NCBI GenBank assembly: GCA_947561715.1
Contig: OX387202.1
Location: 62,001 to 126,000 of the forward strand
Length of the DNA stretch: 64,000 nt
From: Ascidia mentula
Taxonomy: Eukaryota > Chordata > Ascidiacea > Phlebobranchia > Ascidiidae
Direction: 5' to 3'
A model generated the notes under the pieces. The model was not told the origin of the DNA. It saw only the letters and a program-made list of their open reading frames with translations, and ran no database searches. This document shows positions 47,201 through 57,782 of the stretch, piece after piece. Each line of letters opens with the position of its first letter. The stretch's first letter is position 1. The translations under genes were made by a program, and so were the position numbers.

Positions 47201-49029
47201 CAAACACGAATGCCGTCCAATGATACTTAGCGGCAGCAGGAAGAAACATATTCAACGCGCAAGTAGACAGAACCGCAATCCCAAACATTCTAAACAGATG
47301 ATAATTCATAATGATTGGAACAACGGATAAATAACCTCCAAATAACCTTCAACGTGTTGCGCACGTGGCCCTTATAACGTATTCTCTATACTACACGGTT
47401 ACAATATTATGTTCATGGACACTATTTGTCGGAAAGCTGTATTCTGTGATGCCACATATCTTATTTCTGATAATAAAGTAGGAATTCGGTCAAAACGTCA
47501 TTATTCATGACGTCACAACAAACCTGTTTGCTTGGATTCTTGAGGCGAGGTAACCTCCAGGAACTTGTGTGATTATGTAACCCCAGAAGAAAGACCCATG
47601 TATGAATCCCTGTTTTCCCGGACTCCACGTAAGATCCGGAGGCTGGAACGCAAATCTCAAGGGGTTACGGGTTCGAATCCCGGCAAACGTTGGTTATTTC
47701 GTGTTCGTTACCTTGACAACTCTTGTTCCATTCTCCAACGTCTCTGTATAATTGTTTGCCATCTCAACCATAGCAACGCCCAGATTACATCTCATCCCGA
47801 ACGCGATGCAAAACCCGAGCCCACTGAGCAGGGCGAGGATGTAGCGCTTCGGAATCCACATGCAGGTTCCAAACCACACACATGAACTAAACACTTTATT
47901 GTTATCACAATAGTCAGCAAGTGTTACATAACAATAAGGAACGCCCGACTGTGCGAAAGTGGATGATCGATAGCTTGGTTGCCAGAGAATCTTACGTTCG
48001 TGCAGTCGATTTCAGGGAATTTGCTTCGTTTTATTTTCAGAGAAAAAACTTCACATAAAAATCTTACTTCTCTGAAACTCCGTGGGGCTTCCCCCATCCA
48101 TTGGTAGTGGGCGGGACGGGGGCGTGTCCGTTACATCGTTTTCCAGATCCGTCAATCGGAGAAACACTGCCCTCTGTTGCGTCATAATCCGGTTGACCCG
48201 ACCTCGATATTCTACGAAAAGTATTTTTACTTATATATGAATTTTCTGGGGGATAAATTTAATAAGTCATAATTTCAACCCACAGCTATATAAAATTGCT
48301 GAATCCAATTAAAATAATTGGTTTTAAAGGCAACAGAATTAAATTTTATTGGATTGGGGGCGCAGCCACGCTTCACCCACACCGCGCCTTATTATATCAT
48401 AATTTTTATCAATTTGGTGACGTAACAATCACGTCTCATGGCAAATAATCGAGTTTCGAGTTCACTTGTGTTATTATAAACTAAACAAACAATCGACAAC
48501 CGTGAGGGTGCATGCTGTCGGCGAGCTCATGAATTATTCAAACCACCTTTTGTTAATTCACTTTCCTACCAGATCACGTGGCCGCACTTCGAACCTACCA
48601 TTGTCGCGTCACATTTACATCACAATGTTGTGTTGTTACGATTATCGATTTGCTTTAACTTCCGATTCGCGAATTTGCGGCTTTTCTGTTTTTTCAAAAC
48701 ACGTGTTTTGTCGTGTAAGCTATTATGACGTATCAACGATACACATTCGGAATGTCAACACGGGATTCCTCAAACTTCTTCGAATTTACGTCGGATTACT
48801 CGACATTCAGCTCACAAAAAGAATCCTTGAAACCTCTTAAAAACCAGTAGTTAACCAGCAAACTTAAAAACTCATTCAAAAATGCAAATAATTTCTGCCA
48901 CATTTAAATTTCAGAAACCCAATTAAAGTTTTACTGCGTCATTTATTTGGTGATTTTTATTCAATACCTGTTCCGGAAGTTGCTGATTGTGTTCGAGGCA
49001 GCTTTTCTCGCGTTGTAGAACGCCGTCAT
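44257..49029 (-). CDS. VGLUT: Vesicular glutamate transporter (SLC17A6/7/8 type)
   Basis: Loads glutamate into synaptic vesicles, driven by the vesicular proton gradient, and so marks glutamatergic neurons. Exons in transcription order: 49029-48968, 48211-48068, 47886-47712, 47642-47524, 47289-47175, 47115-47028, 46188-46102, 46038-45899, 45767-45618, 45455-45323, 45180-45070, 44986-44859, 44682-44257. All phases agree; the product is 625 residues, slightly longer than vertebrate VGLUTs. Conserved functional residues are visible: Arg in GMRCNLGV, His in [10 protein letters not shown], Arg in [11 protein letters not shown] with its Glu, and Arg in [11 protein letters not shown]. Twelve membrane segments can be followed, with [28 protein letters not shown] and [16 protein letters not shown] typical of the subfamily. 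The C-tail after WADPP is long and Ser/Glu-rich. The start is ATG 49029, which gives a short basic N-terminus as in other VGLUTs. Confidence 0.94.
47643..47711 (+). repeat. 69-base VGLUT intron holding a tRNA T-arm-like sequence
   Basis: On the plus strand TACGGGTTCGAATCCCGGC (CGGG, loop TTCGAAT, CCCG) sits inside the shortest intron of the VGLUT gene, antisense to it. The same B-box-like core is seen in other introns of the window. Confidence 0.5.
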
Positions 49030-50999
49030 TGTTGTGCTATATGACGTCCCAGATGACATCATTAACGCTATTGATTACGCGATAATGAAAAGAGAATTTC
49101 TAAGTCAAGTGGTGATTATCTGAAATGGAATTAGAATAGAAATTATTTGGACGATTATTACGTTGTGTTATTACCTTGGCACCCTGCTTTCTAATTTAAA
49201 GAAGCATTAGCGATAATAAAAAATATCAATATGAAAAATATGGTAAAAAAACACACAGCTTTGACCCTGGAAGCTAAAAGTCCATTCATATTTTTACCCA
49301 CAGGAAAAAATACACATTCTGAAAACAAACTAAAGACAAAAAATAAGTTTCGAACATTTCAGACCAACATGAATGAAACATTTTCACCAAAAAGTAATTT
49401 TAAACTTTTGGCAAAAAAATCCTTCAAAATGTCACAAAATAATATCTGTCGTTCCCATGCAATAACTATTTGTGACTAAAACCACCTGTGTTGATAAACT
49501 GCCGACAGATTGAAGTTCTCACTCCGCCCACTTCCCAGCCCTCTTGCAATATTTAACACTGCTCGCTACTGACATGAAACGTATAAAAAATTCATCTTCA
49601 ACACAAAGAAGTACCCACTCTTGCCTCATAATACTTTTCTTTGTGACGTATGAAAAATAGTGACGTTGCTCTATGAACCTCAGCGATTTTTTACTTTATT
49701 TTCACTGAGACTCAAACTGCAGCCTATAAAACTTGAAAAAAAACAGCTGCATTAATTTAAGGTTTGCAAACTTTTTGTCCGTAAATACTCGGAAACGTTG
49801 TTTGTTTATTTTGTTGAAGTCTTGAAAATTTAATCGCTATTTTGAAAAAATCATTTTGAAACGAAAACAATTATTTTTCACAAGTTCGTTTAGAGTTTCG
49901 AAGACAAAATTTTGCAGCAAAATTTTCAACAAGCGCAGCGTTGAAGGTTTGAAGCTAATAACGGCGAATACGAGCTGTTGTGAGTTGTTGTAAATCCCCT
50001 CGTTTCCCGGTGGATTCGACAAATCAATATTGAACAACATAATCTTCATAATGCGAACACTTAAAAGGTCGCAGAAGCAATCAGGATTAGGAAACCTGAC
50101 AATGTAATCACTCCAAGAGATGAAATAGCATTAATGCTTTAACAACGAGACGACATGCATGCGAACCATGCGAAAAGTTCAAGTGCTTTCAACCAACAGT
50201 GCCGCCAGCTTCTAAAATTTGTGGAGAAATTATTGAGAAAGCATTAAAAAAATATTATTTTAAAGTTAAAAACAATACAAATTTTAACTTTAACTTGAAA
50301 TTGAAATTCCATAATCCACAACACCACAATCATACCAGTATGACTTCAAGGACAAACATTTGACTTTGAACGAACAAAACGGAAGAACAAAGACACACAC
50401 TAGCCCCACCATGTGGTTAAAATGTTTTTTTTTGACAAAAGTGTAGTGGTTGTAGAATAGAAATAACATACGTCACAATTCCGTTTAAGAAGTTCAATGT
50501 ATTTTTTTTTATTAATGACAATTAGAATTGTTCTTTTAACACCCTCCAAAGTGATTTCCACAAATAATTAAGATGAAGAAACCTCATTCACTTTTGTATA
50601 GAATATCATTGGCGGGCAATACGTGTACAGCCAGTTGTTATCTGAACAATGTGAGGACTCTTGAAAGTCATTCGGCCAAACTTTAAATGACGTTTTTATT
50701 GTGACGTGTCAGAATCACGACAATGTATCGCGATCAGCTGTTGAATTTTAGAATGGCTTGGAGAAGATTTATGTTTCAATGCAACTTCTTTCTTCCGTCC
50801 AAGTTGACGTAACTTTACCTTTTGTTTTTTACTTGTTGTTTATTTTTCAACTGTAGTTTTCCTGTGATAATGTGGCAACGCTTGCTGGTTGGTCAAGGTG
50901 GTGGATTATCACCAAGCGCTGACAATTTTGTGTAAATATTTACTTATCTTCATTCAAGAATAGGATGTAGAGGTTGTGAGTTTAATGCAGAGGTGAATT
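49030..50999. other. Intergenic, AT-rich, no gene seen
   Basis: Region between the VGLUT start and the FKBP-like gene, which are transcribed divergently, so promoters of both must lie here. No motif was assigned with confidence. Confidence 0.5.
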
Positions 51000-53514
51000 A
51001 TGGGGAAAACCAGGAAACGGAAAGATGCAAAGGAGGAAAAATCAAACAAACAAAAGATTGAGAACAAGAAAAAAAAAATACAAGAAAAACAGGATCTTAA
51101 TAATAAGTAAGTTTTGATTTATTTGCTTCAAAAATATAAAATATGCAAAAATCCATCATATGTTTCAGGGTAGCGCATCCAATAAACGTGTATGGAATTC
51201 CAAAGAAAGTTATTGCGTTTTCAGTGTGTGTCGCTGTTGCTTGCATCATAGCGTACGTCATGCTGGATGCGCAAATACCATGCGATCATCCGTAAGTTAT
51301 GACGCCATAATGTAGAGTTATTAAAGATTTAGAAGATTTATTTCACAGACTAAAATTCAGGGTTGTAGGACCTGAAATTTCCACACAACAACAATATGAC
51401 ATCACAAAAGAAAAACCCCTTAAAGATGACGAAACAATCGAACCAGCAGAAGCTAAAGACGACATTGTTGAGGTCATACAAGAATTTCTAGTTAAAAATG
51501 TCGAAATAATCGAACCAGCGGAAAACAAAGAAGACACCGATGACGTCACAGGAAAAGTCACGGTAAAAAGTGACGTCACAGAAAATGTTGCAATTGAACG
51601 TGAAGAAATAACCGAACCAACAGAAGCTAAAGTCGATATTGATAACGTCACAGTAGAAATTGCGGATAAAATTGACGAAATAATCCAACCAGTAGCAAAT
51701 AAAGATGATGTTGATGACATCACAGAAAATGTTGCAATTGAACGTGAAGAAATAACCGAACCAGCAGAAGCTGAAGTCGATATTGATGACGTCAAAGTAG
51801 AAGTTGTGGATAAAATTGACGAAATAATCCAACCAGTACCAAATAAAGATGATGTTGATGACGTCACAGAAAAAGCGGTCAAAAGTGACGAAATTACCGC
51901 AAGAAAAATAATTGTAGGCAATATTAATGATATCAGAGAAAATGCTGCGATTACAGGTGACGAAATAATCGACGTCACGATAGAGAAAGCTGTAAAAAGT
52001 GACGAAATAATCGAACCAGTACAAGCTAAAGTCAATATTAATGATGTCACAAAAGAAGTTGCGGATAAAAGTGACGAAACAACAGAAACTGGATATCGTC
52101 ATATTGATGACGTCACGATAAAGAATGCTGTTAAAAGTGACGAAATAATCGAGCCAAAAGAAAGTGAAGACGATATTGATGACGTCACGATAGAGAAGGC
52201 TGGTAAAAATGACGAAATAATCGAAACAAAAGCAACTGAAGGCGATATTGATGACGTCACAGAAGAAGTTGTGGATACAAGTGACGAAATAATCGAACCA
52301 GCAAAAAATAAAGACTTTATTAATGACGTCACAAAAAATATTGCGGTTAATGGTGAGGAAATAATCGAACCAGTGGCAAACAAAGATAATGTAGATGACG
52401 TCACAGAAAAAGTTGCGGATAAAAGTGACGAAACAACAGAAACAGAAGACGATATTGATGACATCACAGGAGATGTTGCGGGTAAAAGCGACGCAAAAAT
52501 GGAACCAGCAGAGGTTGAACGCGACACGGGTGATGGCCAGGGCAGAAGTAACGAAACAAATGAACCACCACAAAGTAACATTGATGACGTCACAGAAAAA
52601 GTAACCCTCAACGATGACGAAACAACAAACGTATCGAGAAACATAGAAGGTAATTAATCACACGTAACAAATACGCAAAATAGAAATGTTTATGTCGACA
52701 CAGACAATGCAAAGATGGATAGTGACGTAACAATCGGTGAATCAATTGAGGATATGACAAAAGAAGAAGACGAAGATTTACTGAGTTTAATTTCAGGTGA
52801 TTTTTTCTGTTCATTTTGTCAAAAAAGTAAGAATTGCGTTTAAAGAACAAGATTATGGTGACGAAGATTACGACGAAGATGATGATGATGATGATGATGA
52901 AGATATTAACACGTCATACCCTGATGACGATTTAAGGTTGGTAAAGACTATTTTTGTTAATAAAGCTTCTGCAGTTACAATTCAAATATTACTCAAGCAT
53001 TTGAATCTGAATCGATTTTATTCACAAAATTTCAGTTTCTTGGAAGTGACTGATGGTGTTCGGAAGCTGGTCAGGCGGAACGGAATCGGTAACCTGCCTC
53101 AGCGCGGTGACTTCATAACAGTTCATTGTGACGGTTTTGTTGACGTCATCCCGCGTAAAAAGTTCTGGAGCACTAAAGATTTGGGTCAGAAACCGTTTAC
53201 ATTTTCAGTTGGAATGAAGCAAGTTATTAAAGGTATGATCCGAAGGGTGAGGGTTCGAACCCCCTTCCCTCACTGCCTAATGTCTGTGCCATATTTACGT
53301 GCTTACTGTAAGAAACGATCCAATTTCAACGAAATAAAATTTGACGCAAAATTTTCATGAAATTCTTTCCGAAAACTTTTTAGGATGGGATGAAGGCGTG
53401 GCTTCGATGAGACTTTATGAGAAAAGCAAAATTAAAATTAAGTCCTTCAAAGCTTATGGAAAGTTCGGTTTCGAAGCTTGGGCATATCCTTTGCAAAACT
53501 TGTTTAAAAACTAA
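51000..53514 (+). CDS. Single-pass membrane protein with acidic repeats and a degenerate FKBP domain
   Basis: Exons: 51000-51106, 51169-51291, 51349-52649, 52704-52796, 52846-52936, 53036-53232, 53384-53514; phases agree and the product is 680 residues. Residues 1-36 are very rich in Lys. Residues 50-68 are one hydrophobic segment (VIAFSVCVAVACIIAYVML), so a type II topology with the long C-terminus in the lumen or outside is likely. Residues about 80-510 are 24-26-residue repeats of the type DEIIEPA-x-K-x-DIDDVT, followed by an Asp/Glu run. Residues about 575-680 match FKBP-type prolyl isomerases (FITVHCDG, KPFTFSVG, QVIKGWDEGVASM, AYG). The FKBP active-site Asp of KKFDSS is Trp here (KKFWST) and the last beta strand is missing because the chain stops at LFKN, so isomerase activity is doubtful. 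The exon at 52704 uses ACACAG as acceptor, the only one that keeps frame. Confidence 0.82.
51400..52640 (+). repeat. Coding tandem repeats of about 75 bp rich in TGACGTCA
   Basis: About 15 diverged units within exon 3. GATGACGTCAC, encoding Asp-Asp-Val-Thr, recurs at the same place in many units (for example 51537, 51858, 52106, 52178, 52250, 52396, 52586). The palindrome is the one that is common in non-coding DNA of this window. Confidence 0.85.
53233..53275 (+). repeat. tRNA T-arm-like sequence after the donor of FKBP exon 6
   Basis: GTGAGGGTTCGAACCCCCTTC begins about 15 bases after the donor GTATGA. The stem is short (GGG/CCC) but the loop TTCGAAC and position match the other intron copies. 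Confidence 0.4.
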
Positions 53515-54593
53515 ATACTACTGTACGCATAACACATTGCGTCACATCGGAGGCTTAATTGTGGTTTAGTCATGAAAAGGTGTCCATGTTTTTTGTAGAA
53601 ATGCAAATGAAAAAACTTCCTTAACATTTTCACACAATCCCTCCCCATGCCGACCTACTGCTGGAAATCGAAATAATCAACATCAAGAAAAGCAAAATTA
53701 TGTAACATTATTACGTCATAAATAAGACGATAAGAGAAAGTGAAGAAGTCTTCGATGGAGTTTTTCAATAAACAAAACTATTGTTTATCCGTTGAGATTT
53801 TCGTCGAGGCAATAAATATATTTTAATGCAACAATATGCTTGTGTGTTTTATTGGTGGTTAAAAATTTTAACAACTGTTTGGCTTTCGCGAAAGAATGTC
53901 CCGTTTGTTACGTCATAACAACCCCAATTAACCTACACAACATAGTCGACTTATTTTACTGTAACAGCATTGCTGGGTGATCATTGCATGTTTAACATCA
54001 ACCCCATGTGGTAAAGACAAAACCACCCAACCATAGCTTGGAGATTGGTTCATAAAATCAACTATTTGAAATAATCAAAGTTGCGTCAACTTTGTTTCAA
54101 ACAAAAACTTTAACATGGAATTTATTTAAAAAAATGTAAAACAGACTGCGGGTGACAAAATGATGCAAAGATATAAGAAAACATTGAAAAATTAGGCAAG
54201 AACTTGCTCACGAAAAATATTTGACACAAATAAATTCTACAATACTGCAAAGTGGATCTAGAAGTTACAAAAAATGATTTTTATGATAAACAATTTGTCA
54301 AAGGAAAAACACCAGTTAAAAGTTTATGAATAATTTCAGGTGTAATAAATTTGCAACAACAATTTGTGTAACAGAATCACAACAAACTTAACATAACAAT
54401 TCGTCAGTGGCACATTATCTTATTTTCAGGCATTGTTAAATAAAGGTTTTGCCATTCTGGATACTGTTAGCATGGTTACATTGGCCTGGACACTAACTAT
54501 AAAATGATCTTTTAAAACACTTGTGAGCAAATTGATAACCAGAGTACATCTCCCACTTACAGTGGAAAGTATGGTTGATTCCTGCGGCCAACT
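53515..54593. other. Convergent 3' flanks of the FKBP-like and MOSMO genes
   Basis: AATAAA signals at about 53768 and 53811 serve the plus-strand gene; TTTATT near 54119 is a candidate signal for the minus-strand gene. No exon was found here. Confidence 0.5.
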
Positions 54594-56077
54594 TTACAAT
54601 ATCGCCAGATCCACATCGGCAAGGTTTGGCATGCAAACCCTTCCAGCGAAAAGCATCGCGATGACACTGAAGAAGATCGACATCGTGAAAAGAACATACG
54701 AACTTCCAACCCTCATCTGATCGGGAAGTCGGAAGGCTTCACCTCCAATCTGGTTGTCATAGAAACCGGCAGGAAACAGTAGACAAGCCAAGCACATCAG
54801 GGTTACTATGACAACATCAACAAATTAATTTAAACCGGAAGTGCAATTTGTGCAAAACATGATAATTAAGGGTAACTGCTTTAAAATTTCTGAATGAATT
54901 GTTAATAGAATACATGCAATACCTGATCGCATTAAACCAACATGCAGAACAAGTATGTCACCAAATTATATTATGTACATTTTGAAGGGTTATGGTCAAC
55001 AACCTTTAGCATGCTGGATGATTACAAAATTGTTTCAAAATGAAATCAGTGTTTCAAACAATGGGCAAGTTCACGGTTAAAATGTGATTGAATTACTGTG
55101 TGCATGTCGACCTACAATCAACATGTTCAACCCAGTTACCATAATTTCATCTGTTGAGGAGCCAGATCCTCATCGGCATCATGAGAATACACCATCCGGA
55201 ACATGATAGAATGATCGCGAAGACCCACAGCAATTTATAAGAGTCACCAAGATTCCACAGTTCAGGTAATTTGAAAGGTTCCCCTCCAATTGCAATTTGC
55301 CGGAAACCGATTGGAAACAGCATTCCAACATGGCATAAACAGCCGACTAATTGTGATGTAATAAACGATGAATGTTATGAAACAAAATATGACAGATTAG
55401 TTTTAGGCAACTTTTTAAGTTTTAGTGAAAAAACAAAAACAAATCAAAAAAAAGAAAAAATGAATTGCTGGATAATATTTCTGTCAAACAACAAAGTCTT
55501 ACTGGCAATAAATGCAGCCCATCGAGCATAGATGAGCATCGAGCGATACCAATGTGATGAAACAATGAGGCAGCATGTGATTGCAAGACAAACAATTCCA
55601 GCTACAAGGAAGAAAAGAGTTCCAATCCACTCAGCAGGAAGTACAGGGGAAAAGCACGTTCGATTCCGTCCGTATATTGTCTGACATTGCTTGGTCAGAC
55701 CCAAGGTAATCACACCTAAAATTAATTTTATTTTTGTTACTAATTTGATTGAAAAACAATGGAGTCAAGAATGCTTTTAGTAAGTTGCAGACTTGAACAC
55801 TGTTCCAACATAGTTGGTCTTGTGCAAATTTATAACAACAACCTTGCCAGCTAAATATTGATCAGTTGTCTAGACAGCAATTGTTGATGCAAAATCAGTT
55901 GCAGAAAGTATTTTATAATTTCAAAAGTGCACAAAGGATTTTTCTTTTATAATATTTGCCTCCATTCAGACCTGCTTCAGCCCCAGTGTTGATCCAGTCT
56001 GGATGTGACAAACTGGCAACAGCAAACACTTCAGATGTGATGAACAAGAACCCTGATATTATCGTTAACTTATCCAT
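54594..56077 (-). CDS. MOSMO: Modulator of Smoothened (MOSMO/Atthog), four-pass membrane protein, canonical isoform
   Basis: MOSMO is a small four-pass membrane protein that, in vertebrates, works with MEGF8 and MGRN1 to lower Smoothened at the cell surface and so damp Hedgehog signalling. Exons: 56077-55972, 55715-55503, then 54805-54594; product 176 residues (about 167 in vertebrates). The N-terminus MDKLTIISGFLF is almost identical to the vertebrate start as I recall it, and HPDWINTG, QCQTIYGRNRTC, LPAEWIGTLFF and GSSYVLFTMSIFF follow at the expected places. Four hydrophobic segments are visible. A second, phase-compatible last exon lies at 55346-55147 and is listed separately. The gene follows SUGCT on the same strand with about 400 bases between stop and start; acceptor-like ATTTTTAG lies about 35 bases before the ATG. 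Confidence 0.9.
55147..55346 (-). CDS. MOSMO: Alternative last exon of MOSMO (duplicated exon)
   Basis: It starts after ACAATTAG, in the same phase as the canonical last exon, and ends at TGA 55149-55147, giving a 172-residue isoform. GMLFPIGF..IAIGGEPFKLPE parallels LLFPAGF..NQIGGEAFRLPD of the canonical exon, so the two are homologous by tandem duplication. The end differs: the fourth hydrophobic segment is followed by a basic tail (MRIWLLNR) instead of the usual Cys-Met-Pro end. It lies closer to exon 2 than the canonical exon, and has its own stop, so the choice would be made by splicing or by alternative polyadenylation. Confidence 0.82.
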
Positions 56078-56473
56078 ATTATTCACAAAATTTTTATCAA
56101 GTTTCGATTTAGCTAAAAATAAAAGCTGTAAGATTATTTTTAAATTAAAAAAAATTGCATTGCAAGCAAAGCACAAATTATACTTCAACAAAAATATACA
56201 CATACAAAATTGCATAGCGATGAAAATTACCCACTAATAAAATATTGCATTTTGGACGTCAATTTCACTATATGCTTCCAAAGACTATTGACATGCACAC
56301 ATATTGTTACCAAAATAAAAAACTATTTAAAAAAAGGTAAAACACAAACTACAGGTTCTCTACCAAAAATACACCACACAATTCTTGACCACATGTTGGT
56401 ATAAATATCACAATAAATTCTGTACTTTTTACAGTTTCTTTAAATATATGAATTGTGATCATTTATTGGAAGT

Positions 56474-57673
56474 CTACTCAGCCACACATCTATCCAGTAT
56501 CAGTTGATCAACATCGACATCTGTGTAACCAACCTCCGTCAACACTTCCCTTGTATGTTGGCCCAATAATGGGGGAGCTTTTATGTTACTACCGAAATGA
56601 TTTTTGCTGTATTGAACTGGGGACCCAGGAACACGTATTTTGTCATTAATTCCATCATGTTCCAACTCCATGATCATTTTGTTGTGCAAAACCTGTGGAT
56701 TTTCAAAAGTTTGCTTCATATTGTTAATCGGGCCGTACGGGATACCACTCCCCTCCAGTAGGTGGAGCCACTCATCTCTAGTTTTGGTTTGAAATACTTT
56801 CGATAAAATCTTGATAAGTTCTTCGCGATTTGCCAAACGATCTTTGTTATCCATAAATTTTGGATTGTTCGATAATTCTTGAAGGTTTGTGATGTCACAA
56901 ATGGTCTTGAATTGTTTATTGTTTCCACCTCCAATAGTAAGAAAATGTCCATCTTTAGTTTTGAAGGCTTGGTAGGGGACGATAGTGGGATGAGCCGTTC
57001 CCCATCTGCGTGGTTCAATCCCTGAATTGAGGTAATTAGCAGCAATGTGAGACAGCACAGATACCTGAGTTGAAAGTAAGTTGCAATCAATCTTCTGCCC
57101 AAGACCTGTTATTTCTTTGTCTCTCAGTGCAGCAAGTATAGCCCCGTGTGCAAGTAATCCTGTGCAAATGTCGGTGACTGCGACACCTACCTTGCAAGGA
57201 TCCCCATCCCCAGGTCCAGTAATGTTAATCAAACCACCCATGGAGGATGCAATAACATCGTAACCTGCACGACTTGCTAAAGGTCCATCTGCTCCAAACC
57301 CAGTGATTGAACAATAAACAAGTCCCCTGTTAAGTTTCTTTACCTCATTGTAACCCATTCCCATCGCATCAAGTTTGCCAGGAAGAAAATTTTCAACCAG
57401 AATGTCACTATTTGACACGAGTTTGTGCAAAACTTTTAAACCTTTTGGTTGTTTTATATCCACAACGATGCTTCTCTTGTTACGATTTACCGACATGAAA
57501 TAAACACTTTCACCCCCTATAAAAGGTGGGCCCCACGCTCGAGTGTCGTCGCCGGCCCGACTTTCAACTTTAATCACGTTGGCTCCCATATCACCAAATA
57601 TCATGGTCGCGTATGGGCCAGCCAAGATACGTGTCAAGTCAAGAACACGGACACCTTTTAGCAATCCACTCAT
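56474..57673 (-). CDS. SUGCT: Succinyl-CoA:glutarate CoA-transferase (class III CoA-transferase)
   Basis: Transfers CoA from succinyl-CoA to glutarate in lysine/tryptophan breakdown; loss of the human enzyme causes glutaric aciduria III. It is a single exon of 399 residues. Family marks are VLDLTRILAGPYATM, GDMGANVIKVE, VENFLPGKLD, and AGYDVIASSMGG, whose Asp (about 139) is the expected acyl-CoA intermediate residue; the C-terminal GRGxxxx region reads PPLLGQHTREVL. The chosen start, ATG 57673, gives a protein that begins directly with the catalytic fold; no mitochondrial presequence and no C-terminal SKL-type signal is visible. The frame is open 11 codons further upstream, across a CATTACAG that looks like a splice acceptor. 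PEX3 ends about 90 bases upstream. Confidence 0.92.
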   Translation of the reverse strand: MSGLLKGVRVLDLTRILAGPYATMIFGDMGANVIKVESRAGDDTRAWGPPFIGGESVYFMSVNRNKRSIVVDIKQPKGLKVLHKLVSNSDILVENFLPGKLDAMGMGYNEVKKLNRGLVYCSITGFGADGPLASRAGYDVIASSMGGLINITGPGDGDPCKVGVAVTDICTGLLAHGAILAALRDKEITGLGQKIDCNLLSTQVSVLSHIAANYLNSGIEPRRWGTAHPTIVPYQAFKTKDGHFLTIGGGNNKQFKTICDITNLQELSNNPKFMDNKDRLANREELIKILSKVFQTKTRDEWLHLLEGSGIPYGPINNMKQTFENPQVLHNKMIMELEHDGINDKIRVPGSPVQYSKNHFGSNIKAPPLLGQHTREVLTEVGYTDVDVDQLILDRCVAE

Positions 57674-57782
57674 GGTTGCTATGGTTACTACACCCTGTAA
57701 TGACAAATAAAATTAATACAATACAGAATTAAAACTTGCACAAGTGATAAGTAATAATGATCATTGAGCCGCAGACATCACT
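57674..57782 (-). promoter_or_regulatory. Short intercistronic region with probable trans-splice acceptor
   Basis: Between the PEX3 stop and the SUGCT ATG. On the minus strand TTTTATTTGTCATTACAG ends at 57695, followed by a 21-base leader and ATG. There is no AATAAA for PEX3 here and no matching upstream donor for an ordinary intron. This fits a tunicate operon, in which the downstream mRNA gets a spliced leader at this AG. Confidence 0.6.

Noticed and set aside
51343..52644. Long minus-strand frames (up to 361 codons) opposite the FKBP-like gene
   Set aside because: Antisense shadows of the repetitive acidic exon; the plus-strand frame joins to flanking exons with correct phase and a recognisable domain.
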